From Aeromonas hydrophila subsp. hydrophila ATCC 7966 (lineage in GTDB: Bacteria; Pseudomonadota; Gammaproteobacteria; Enterobacterales; Aeromonadaceae): DNA of 64,000 nt. Below are positions 47,037 through 53,538 of the stretch, in pieces. Every line of letters begins with the position of its first letter. Position 1 is the first letter of the stretch. The stretch spans positions 3,167,001 through 3,231,000 of the forward strand of contig NC_008570.1 in NCBI RefSeq assembly GCF_000014805.1, in the 5' to 3' direction. A model generated the notes under the pieces. The model saw only the letters and a program-made list of their open reading frames with translations, was not told where the DNA came from and made no database searches. The position numbers and the translations under genes are program-made.

Positions 47037-48137
47037 TCACAATACGGGGGCTTCCAGCGCCTGTACCAGGGCCTTGAGGAAGCGTGCCGCCTCACCGCCG
47101 GTGCAGGCTCTGTGGTCGAATGTCATCGACAACGGCAGTGCTCTGACCGGGCGTGCCTCACCATGAATGAACACGACTTTCTCGAACAATTTGCCCGCCC
47201 CTATGATGGCCACCTGAGGCGGCGTCACGATCGGGCTGGCATAGCGCCCCGCGATGGCGCCGAAGTTGGTGAGGGTGATGGTCGCCCCCTGCAACATCTC
47301 GCGCGGCACCGCGCGCGCCTTCACGTCGGCAATCATGCGATCCAGCCCTTGGCGCAGATCGGCCCCTTCCCGTTCGGCCACGTTTTCCATTACCGGCACA
47401 TAGAGCCCATGCTTGGAATCCACCGCAATGGCCACGTTGACCTCTCTGAACAGCCGCCTTGACAAGGTGTCGCCGTCAAACCAGGCGTTCATGGAGGGTT
47501 CGGCCCGACAAGCCACGCCGATGGCCTTGATGAGGCGCACCGTGACGTCTTCATCGGGGCGCCAGTGACGCAAGTCCACCTCGTCGGTGATGCTGACCGG
47601 CACTACCGTTTTATGGGACAGCTCCATCGCTTTGGCCATGGCCCGGCGCGAGCCCTTGAGGAACTCGTTGCCACTGCTCTGCTGGGCCTCGAATGCCTGC
47701 TGCACGTCCTGCTCGGTCACCATGCCGGCACTGCCGCTCCCCTTGAGCCGCTCGATATCCAGCCCCAGTTTCTGGGCAAGCAGGCGCACGGACGGCATGG
47801 CCTGCACCAGGGCACCACCGGGAGCGATGGCCCCCACCACGAAGTGATCCTCGATATGCTGCTGATGGGCATTGACCTTGCCGACGACGGTGCCGTCATC
47901 CTCACCGCCTTCGAACTCCACCAGCGGTGCACCGATGTGAAGGATGTCCCCCTCTGCACCACACAGCCTGGCGATGACCCCCGCCACCGGCGAAGGTACA
48001 TCCACCAGCGCCTTGGCCGTCTCTACTGACAACAACACCTGATCAACGCTCACGGTATCGCCGGCGCTGACCTTCCATTCGACGATCTCGGCTTCGGCCA
48101 AGCCTTCACCCAGATCCGGTAATTTGAAAAATTTCAT
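47037..48137 (-). CDS. bkdB: 2-oxoacid dehydrogenase E2 acyltransferase (branched-chain type)
   Basis: A 366-residue dihydrolipoamide acyltransferase. One lipoyl domain (residues 1-78) has the lipoylated Lys 42 in VETAKALVDV. A peripheral-subunit-binding domain follows near residues 105-145 (MPSVRLLAQKLGLDIERLKGSG), then the catalytic domain (about 160-366). The usual HxxxDG active-site motif reads FDHRACTGGEAARF, so the Asp is Thr. It overlaps the E1-beta gene by 4 bases. No E3 gene follows, so it must share dihydrolipoamide dehydrogenase encoded elsewhere. Substrate preference (branched-chain versus pyruvate) is inferred. Confidence 0.88.
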   Translation of the reverse strand: MKFFKLPDLGEGLAEAEIVEWKVSAGDTVSVDQVLLSVETAKALVDVPSPVAGVIARLCGAEGDILHIGAPLVEFEGGEDDGTVVGKVNAHQQHIEDHFVVGAIAPGGALVQAMPSVRLLAQKLGLDIERLKGSGSAGMVTEQDVQQAFEAQQSSGNEFLKGSRRAMAKAMELSHKTVVPVSITDEVDLRHWRPDEDVTVRLIKAIGVACRAEPSMNAWFDGDTLSRRLFREVNVAIAVDSKHGLYVPVMENVAEREGADLRQGLDRMIADVKARAVPREMLQGATITLTNFGAIAGRYASPIVTPPQVAIIGAGKLFEKVVFIHGEARPVRALPLSMTFDHRACTGGEAARFLKALVQALEAPVL

Positions 48138-49120
48138 AGCCACTGGTTCTCCATCAGCTGATGAGCCGCATCGGCAATGTCCTGCTCGGTGATGAGGTAA
48201 TACTCTTCGTTGCGGTAATAGGGGACGGCGGCGTCCACCCCGGTGAGCCGTCTGGGCGGTGCCTTGAGAGAGGTCAGCGCCTCCTCGGTGACCCGCGCCA
48301 CGATCTCGGCGCCGACCCCGAAGCTGCCGCACGCTTCGTGCACCACCAACAGGCGACCGGTCTTGCGAACCGACGCCAGAATGCTCTCCATGTCCAGCGG
48401 CTTGATGGTGGCGAGATCCAGCACTTCGCATTGAATGTCCTGCTCCGCCAGCAGGTTCGCTGCCCTCATCACCTCCTGGATGCAGGCTCCCCAGGCGACG
48501 ACCGTGATGTCGCGGCCGGGACGCAGGGTAAAGCAGACATCCAGCGGCAGACCGATGCCGTCATCCACCACATCGGATTTCATCGAGCGATAGATGCGGT
48601 CTGGCTCGAAGAACATCACGGGATCCGGGTCGCGAATGGCCGACAACAGCAGGCCATAGGCCCGTTTCGGACTGGAGGGGATCACCACCCGCAGCCCGGG
48701 AATATGGGCGAACAGGGCTTCCACGCTCTCGCTGTGGTGTTCGGGGGAGTGAATGCCGGCGCCATAGGGGGAGCGGTAGACGATGGGGCAGGTGATGCGG
48801 CCCCGGGTGCGATTGCGCATCCGCGCCGCCTGGCAGATGATCTGCTCCATGCCCGGGAAGATGAAGCCCTGGAACTGGAATTCAGCCACGGGCTTGAGCC
48901 CCTGGGTGGCCATCCCGACCGCCACCCCGGCGATCAGCCCCTCGGCCAGCGGGGTATCGATCACCCGCTTGAAGCCGAACTTGTCGCGCAGGCCCACGGT
49001 GGCGCGAAACACCCCGCCGTTGACCCCCACATCCTCGCCGAGCACCACCACGTCCGGGTCCCGCTCCATCTCGTGATGCAACGCCAGATTGACGGCCTCG
49101 AGCAACGTCATATCACTCAT
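48134..49120 (-). CDS. bkdA2: 2-oxoacid dehydrogenase E1 beta subunit
   Basis: A 328-residue thiamine-diphosphate enzyme subunit (MSDMTLLEAVNLALHHEME). It contains the E1-beta pattern VVVLGEDVGVNGGVFRAT with the conserved Glu, RVIDTPLAEGLIAGVAVGMA, and QGFIFPGMEQIICQAARMRN. The C-terminal transketolase-like domain has DLATIKPLDMESILASVRKTGRLLVVHEAC near residue 230. It overlaps the E1-alpha gene and the E2 gene by 4 bases each, so the three are translationally coupled. Confidence 0.94.
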   Translation of the reverse strand: MSDMTLLEAVNLALHHEMERDPDVVVLGEDVGVNGGVFRATVGLRDKFGFKRVIDTPLAEGLIAGVAVGMATQGLKPVAEFQFQGFIFPGMEQIICQAARMRNRTRGRITCPIVYRSPYGAGIHSPEHHSESVEALFAHIPGLRVVIPSSPKRAYGLLLSAIRDPDPVMFFEPDRIYRSMKSDVVDDGIGLPLDVCFTLRPGRDITVVAWGACIQEVMRAANLLAEQDIQCEVLDLATIKPLDMESILASVRKTGRLLVVHEACGSFGVGAEIVARVTEEALTSLKAPPRRLTGVDAAVPYYRNEEYYLITEQDIADAAHQLMENQWL

Positions 49121-50208
49121 GCTTCCTCCCCGCTGTGCTGCTGCATGCCCTTGGCGATGATGCGCTGGCGCTGCGTGCGGTAATCCTTCGGCAACTCGGC
49201 AAACTGGTAGTCGAGCAGGGTTTCAGGGGCCTGCACCGCCGTGTTTTCATACACGGCCACGGCGCGCTCGACCTCGCGGGCCGCCTCGGCCAGCAATGCC
49301 TGCTCCTGCTGCTCATCCCACCAGCCCTGTTCAAACATGAACTGGCGCAGCCGCTTGACCGGCTCCTTGGCCCAGGCGGCTTCCACCTCGGCCGCTTCCC
49401 GATAACGGGTCGCATCATCGGCCGTGGTGTGATCCCCCAGCCGATAGCTGACCGCCTCGATCAGGGTCGGTCCCTTGCCGCTGCGGGCGCGCTCGACGGC
49501 GCTGCGGGTGGCCTCATAGACGGCGACCACGTCGTTGCCGTCCACCTGAATGCTGCGCACGCCGGCCCCTATCCCTTTCTGGGCCAATGTGGGGGCGCTC
49601 GACTGCAGCTTGCGCGGTACCGAGATGGCCCACTGGTTGTTGTTGATGATCATCACCATGGGCAGGTGCCAGACGCCGGCACAGTTGAGCCCCTCCAGGA
49701 AATCCCCCTTGGAGGTGCCGCCATCGCCTATGGTCACCACGGCGACCCTGGGCTGATTGCGCAGTTTGAAGGCCGCAGCGATGCCGGCAGCATGGGTGAT
49801 CTGGGTGGCGATGGGCACGCAGATGGGCAGATCCTCGGAGAGTTCGCCATCCGCCTTGTAAAAGACGCTGCCACGCTCGTCCCCGCCCCAGTACTGCAGG
49901 TTTTTCTCCATGGGCACGCCCCGTACATAGAGGGTGGGCATGTCCCGGTAGTAGGGCACATAGACATCCTGCGGCTGCATGGCGAGCCCGACCCCTATCC
50001 CGACCGCCTCGGCGCCCAGGTGGGAGGGAAACGTACCAAGTTTGCCGGTTCGCTGCAGCGCGATCGCTTTCTTGTCATAGCTGCGCACCATCACCATGTT
50101 GCGGTAGAAAGTGTGCAGTATCGCCTTGTCCAGCCAGGTCGGTAGTGTGGCGACCGGGCGCCCTTCCTCATCGAGGTAACGAAGGAAAGGGATGTCGACA
50201 TGGGTCAT
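49117..50208 (-). CDS. bkdA1: 2-oxoacid dehydrogenase E1 alpha subunit
   Basis: A 363-residue subunit that binds thiamine diphosphate: the motif begins VTIGDGGTSKGDFLEGLNCAG and ends VMIINNNQWAIS (about residues 165-200). YVPYYRDMPTLYVRGV and the phosphorylation-loop-like YRLGDHTTADDATRYR resemble branched-chain 2-oxoacid E1 alpha more than pyruvate E1. The start at 50208 has AAGGAG 8 bases upstream; the longer frame is not supported. It is the first gene of the operon; degradation of Val, Leu and Ile is the likely role. Confidence 0.92.
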   Translation of the reverse strand: MTHVDIPFLRYLDEEGRPVATLPTWLDKAILHTFYRNMVMVRSYDKKAIALQRTGKLGTFPSHLGAEAVGIGVGLAMQPQDVYVPYYRDMPTLYVRGVPMEKNLQYWGGDERGSVFYKADGELSEDLPICVPIATQITHAAGIAAAFKLRNQPRVAVVTIGDGGTSKGDFLEGLNCAGVWHLPMVMIINNNQWAISVPRKLQSSAPTLAQKGIGAGVRSIQVDGNDVVAVYEATRSAVERARSGKGPTLIEAVSYRLGDHTTADDATRYREAAEVEAAWAKEPVKRLRQFMFEQGWWDEQQEQALLAEAAREVERAVAVYENTAVQAPETLLDYQFAELPKDYRTQRQRIIAKGMQQHSGEEA

Positions 50209-50370
50209 AACTGGCTCCTTGCCGTTGTCAACGTCACCACCATGAGGTGACCCTTTGAATGTAAATAGATTGTTAACCAAAGGGCAATGAGATTTAGCCA
50301 GGTAAGACCAGTAGAAACTTCTTTAATTTCAGAAAGAAGCTGGACTTTTCGGCTGAGAGAAAACGAAACA

Positions 50371-50390
50371 GGGAGCCGCATCGGGCTCCC
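50371..50390 (-). terminator. Terminator after astE
   Basis: GGGAGCC and GGCTCCC around GCATCG, with a T-rich minus-strand tail (TGTTTCGTTTTCT). It separates astE from the bkd operon promoter region (50209-50370), in which I see no clear regulator site. Confidence 0.75.
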
Positions 50391-50489
50391 TGTCAGGATG
50401 AGGACGGGATCGCTCAAGGCTCCCGAAAAGGGCTGCACGCCCTGCAATACCGGTGGCAGCCTGCCATTGCCATAAGAAGTGGCGCCGGG

Positions 50490-51515
50490 TTACTCCCACA
50501 GCCGGGTCGGCACCACCAGCAGCACGGTACGCTGGCCGATGGCCACGTTGGCGTTGGGGAACACCACTGCCTCCCGCGGTTTCTCTACCGTGTAGCGCAG
50601 CTCGCCATCCTCGGCCAGCACGAAACCCTGGGGAAATTCGGTGAAATTGTCCACATCGCTGGCAAACAGGAAACGAAACTGCTCCGAGCGCTTGTTGATC
50701 ACCCGGTCGATGGCAAAGATGGTGAAGTCATCCGCCCGCCAGGGCTCCAGCACCACCTCGTCCCGGGTCACCAGATCCTGCAGCGCCTGCCGGGTTTCGA
50801 TGAAACGGGTCATGTCGTTCTCGCCAAACGGGCGCACCTTGCCCAGCTCCACCGTGAAGGCGTGAGCACCGTGGCGGTGGGAGCTGTAATAGCTGAAGGT
50901 GGTGGTGGGGCCGCTGGAGAGCAGAATGGTGCGCACGCCGCAGGCACCGAGAAACTGCACCTGCTCCTTGCAATGGGGCCGCTCGTGGGGGAAGGGATAG
51001 ACGGCAAACTTCTCGTGACGCGAACCGCGAATGGCGGTGTGCAGGTCGTAGTGGTAGCGCGGTCTGGCCGGATCGGCGAAGAAGCGGCTCACATACTGCT
51101 CGAGGCGCATGGCGCGGATCCGCTCCTGGTTGCACAGCCCCTCCCCCTTGCTGTGGGCGCCGGAAAAGAGCCGGTTCATGTTCTCCTCCACTTCGCGCAC
51201 GCCCAGGTTCATGGCCGCCGGGTTGCCGAACAGGAACAGCACCCGGTGACGGGCCCTAAGCTCGCCACTGAGCAGGCGGCTCAGCAGCTGGTTGCAGATC
51301 TCGATGGGGGCCGTCTCGTTGCCGTGGATGCCGCAGGAGAGCACGATATCCTTGCGCCCGCCCGGCAGATCGCCGGCGCCGCTGGCAGGCTCCAGGCAGA
51401 GCACCCCGGTATCCCACACACTCGCGCGAGCACCATCCGGCAGATCAAATGAGAACGGCTCAAGCTGCCACTCGTGGCGGCGAGTCAGGGCCAAAAAGTC
51501 ATGCTGGGGAATCAT
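50490..51515 (-). CDS. astE: Succinylglutamate desuccinylase
   Basis: A 341-residue zinc hydrolase that splits N-succinylglutamate to succinate and glutamate, the last step of the arginine succinyltransferase pathway. Zinc ligands lie in CGIHGNETAPIEI (His and Glu near residue 62) and in YHYDLHTAIRGS (His near 155), and the catalytic Glu is likely in FTVELGKVRPFG near residue 216. The start at 51515 follows AAGGGTGAGATGG; the frame open to 51581 is not supported. The rest of the ast pathway is absent here, so astE is separated from its usual operon. Confidence 0.95.
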   Translation of the reverse strand: MIPQHDFLALTRRHEWQLEPFSFDLPDGARASVWDTGVLCLEPASGAGDLPGGRKDIVLSCGIHGNETAPIEICNQLLSRLLSGELRARHRVLFLFGNPAAMNLGVREVEENMNRLFSGAHSKGEGLCNQERIRAMRLEQYVSRFFADPARPRYHYDLHTAIRGSRHEKFAVYPFPHERPHCKEQVQFLGACGVRTILLSSGPTTTFSYYSSHRHGAHAFTVELGKVRPFGENDMTRFIETRQALQDLVTRDEVVLEPWRADDFTIFAIDRVINKRSEQFRFLFASDVDNFTEFPQGFVLAEDGELRYTVEKPREAVVFPNANVAIGQRTVLLVVPTRLWE

Positions 51516-51790
51516 CCATCTCACCCTTTTGTCAGGAACGCTTGGCCGGATTATACGCAAGGCCCTCGGGCTTAAAATCAATTTTTAAACAAATTCAAAC
51601 AGTAATGTTACAAGTGTGGGAGGGAGGAACATCACGAGGGAACAAAAGGGGTCGGCAACAGGCCGTGAGAGAGGGAAACGGGTACAACGAAGAGAACGGG
51701 CCCAGGCAAACGGGGCTGTATGTCACGCCATGGCGGCGCTGGCTGGCAACAGTGAGTCAGCAGTAAAACGAGGCATCCTTGCCCGGCAGA
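51516..51790. other. Purine-rich gap between astE and the DUF1127 gene
   Basis: 275 bases. From about 51613 to 51715 the plus strand is strongly biased to G and A (for example GGGAGGGAGGAAC, GAACGAAGAGAACGGG-like runs), unlike the flanks. No ribosome site, conserved protein or stable hairpin stands out. It could be the 3' region of the DUF1127 transcript or an unannotated RNA; I cannot tell. Confidence 0.4.
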
Positions 51791-52000
51791 TCAACCACGC
51801 CAGAACGGCTTGGTGGTCTCTTGATAACGATCGGCTTCGTTCAGACCGATGTCTTTGAGCAGGTACTCGGGCAGCTCGGAGAGCTGGCGACGGCTGCGGC
51901 TGCGTTCCAGCCAGGTCAGTACGGTCATTTTGACGCGAGCAGCCAGATTCAGTTGGCTGGAATGCTGGTAACCGGCTTCGGTATAAGTCATGTTGGCCAT
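51791..52000 (-). CDS. DUF1127 small basic protein
   Basis: A 69-residue protein whose second half matches the DUF1127 (YjiS-like) motif: WLERSRSRRQLSELPEYLLKDIGLNEADRYQETTKPFWRG, with the typical arginine patch and L-x-D-I-G-L signature. Members in other bacteria bind RNA or act in phosphate and stress adaptation; the role here is unknown. GAGGAG lies 8 bases before the ATG at 52000, so the longer open frame up to 52105 is rejected. Confidence 0.88.
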   Translation of the reverse strand: MANMTYTEAGYQHSSQLNLAARVKMTVLTWLERSRSRRQLSELPEYLLKDIGLNEADRYQETTKPFWRG

Positions 52001-52516
52001 GATGTGGCTCCTCTTTAACGATGTCTGCGCGGGGTGCGAATTTGTTGCGCAAAGCTTAGTCAAGGGGGGTAGCCGACTCAATTGACGAATTTTGATAACA
52101 GACATTATTAAAACTAATGGTTGATGTCGTCATAGGCATAAATATAACGCATTGATTAATAACAACTTAATCATATTTCCGTCCGTGCGGGATACCCTGC
52201 AGCATATTCTCCTGCATGGATCCCTTCTAACTATGCAGTTTCCTCTACTGGCTATGCATTCACTGTGGGCACAAGCAAGACGGGCAACCTGACTTTTACA
52301 TTCAGTTGTTAACCAAGTGATCTTTTATTAATCCTTTATTAACAGTCATATACAAAACTATCACCTTCAAATGACTCCGATCTTTTGTCCCTCTCCAACC
52401 CCCTGGAACGCAGACACTTGGCACTCATGTCGCAGGCTGATATGGTTATTTATACAGTGCTTTCACTGCCCTACGTTCAGCCCGTTCACCAGGACTGACA
52501 GAGGCAAACACAGGAC
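52001..52516. other. AT-rich intergenic region before tus
   Basis: 516 bases with two parts. 52001-52160 is AT-rich and holds the DUF1127 promoter. 52163-52312 contains an open stretch that reads like a pilin C-terminus (separate entry). 52313-52516 is AT-rich at first (two TTTATTAA blocks at 52324 and 52336), with TATACA near 52350 as a possible -10 for tus. A Ter-like sequence is discussed under findings. No tRNA or insertion sequence is visible. Confidence 0.5.
52163..52312 (+). pseudogene. Pilin-like C-terminal remnant
   Basis: Directly after two stop codons, 49 codons stay open to TAA at 52310-52312. Their product includes RAGYPAAYSPAWIPSNYAV and ends TGYAFTVGTSKTGNLTFTFSC with a terminal Cys. 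The composition (Gly, Tyr, Ser, Thr, Ala) and the final Cys resemble type IV or MSHA-type pilin C-termini. There is no start codon, leader peptide or hydrophobic N-terminal helix, so if real it is a leftover of a larger gene. Chance cannot be excluded. Confidence 0.35.
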
Positions 52517-53416
52517 ATGCCGATGGAGACATTTACCCCCACAGCCGCCTTGCGCCAGCAGATGGAGCGGCTTGAACAGGCGCTGGACAGCCTGGCCGCG
52601 CAGTTGGAACAGCTTGAGTTGCTGGAGGCCCACGTCTATCCCCTGCCCGCCGTACCGCAAGGGCAGGAGCATGAGCCCATCGAGCAGATCGAGGTGGGCT
52701 ATCTGGGCGAGGAGGCCGCACTGACCGCGACCCTCAGCGCCTATCGGGATCACAGCGCCCGCGCCGGCTGCTCCACCAAGGCCACCCACCGCCTGCCGGG
52801 CTGGCTGCGCTTTCCTGCCGCCTGTGCGCCCCTGCTGCGACCGCTGATCGACGAAGTCAACGGATACAAGCTCGCCTTCAAGGCACTGGTGCAGCAGGCG
52901 GGCGGACGGGATGAGAAGTTCGAGCTGGTACACAGGGCGCTGCCAGGAGTCATCACCCTGCAGGTCTATCGCAAGCTGACTTGGCTTCAGGGAGAGCTGC
53001 ATTCGCTCGGCTTCACCTGGGCTGACAAGCAGAGCATCAGCCGGCTCAGCCGGGAACAGGTGCTGGAGATGCTGGAGCGCAGCCGTCGCTATATCCCGGC
53101 GCTGTCGAACAATGAGGAGTGGAGCAAGATGGTGGATCAGGAGGTATACGACATCCGCCGCCTGCCTGCGGATGCAGAGCTCAGGATCCGCCGGCCGGTC
53201 AAGACCCACCCGATGATCAACCTGCTCTGGCAGGACCGGGAGCCTCGCAAGCAGCAGCTCAAGGCGAGCCTGCCCCTGCTGCTCTGCTCGGACACCCAGC
53301 CCGCCGTCACCCACCTTGGCCACTACCCGCCCAAGCTGCGCCAGGCCCGGCGGGATCGCAAAATTGGCGGCGAGCCCATCATAGAGCGGCTGCATCTCTA
53401 CCTCTATCAGGGATAA
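52517..53416 (+). CDS. tus: Tus-like DNA replication terminus site-binding protein
   Basis: A 299-residue basic protein that parallels E. coli Tus (309 residues) along its length: LRQQMERLEQAL at the N-terminus, IEQIEVGYLGEEA, KFELVHRALPGVITLQVYRKLTW (about residues 133-157, compare E. coli [21 protein letters not shown]), FTWADKQSISRLSREQVLEMLE, LRIRRPVKTHPMINLLW and the C-terminal IIERLHLYLYQG. Tus binds Ter sites and blocks replication forks from one side. Starts at 52517 or 52523 are both possible. It is followed by a bidirectional terminator. No sequence equal to the E. coli Ter consensus was found in its promoter. Confidence 0.9.
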   Translation: MPMETFTPTAALRQQMERLEQALDSLAAQLEQLELLEAHVYPLPAVPQGQEHEPIEQIEVGYLGEEAALTATLSAYRDHSARAGCSTKATHRLPGWLRFPAACAPLLRPLIDEVNGYKLAFKALVQQAGGRDEKFELVHRALPGVITLQVYRKLTWLQGELHSLGFTWADKQSISRLSREQVLEMLERSRRYIPALSNNEEWSKMVDQEVYDIRRLPADAELRIRRPVKTHPMINLLWQDREPRKQQLKASLPLLLCSDTQPAVTHLGHYPPKLRQARRDRKIGGEPIIERLHLYLYQG

Positions 53417-53480
53417 CCGGCCCGAGCGGCAGTGCGACCCCATCCAGGCGTCACGCGCGCCCAGCGGCACGAGCCAAATA

Positions 53481-53512
53481 ACAAGGGGAGCATCATTGGA
53501 TGCTCCCCTTGT
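53481..53512. terminator. Bidirectional hairpin between tus and the SNF2 helicase gene
   Basis: Perfect 14-base stem ACAAGGGGAGCATC and GATGCTCCCCTTGT around ATTG, between the convergent stops of tus and the helicase gene. Flanking A/T runs are short. Confidence 0.82.
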
Positions 53513-53538
53513 CTGTAGCCCGAGTCAGCTGATCGCGG

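Noticed and set aside
51605..51618. CACTTGTAACATTA on the minus strand as a Ter site
   Set aside because: It shares only the TTGTAAC core (about 8 of 14 positions) with the E. coli consensus and lies 900 bases from tus, within chance expectation.
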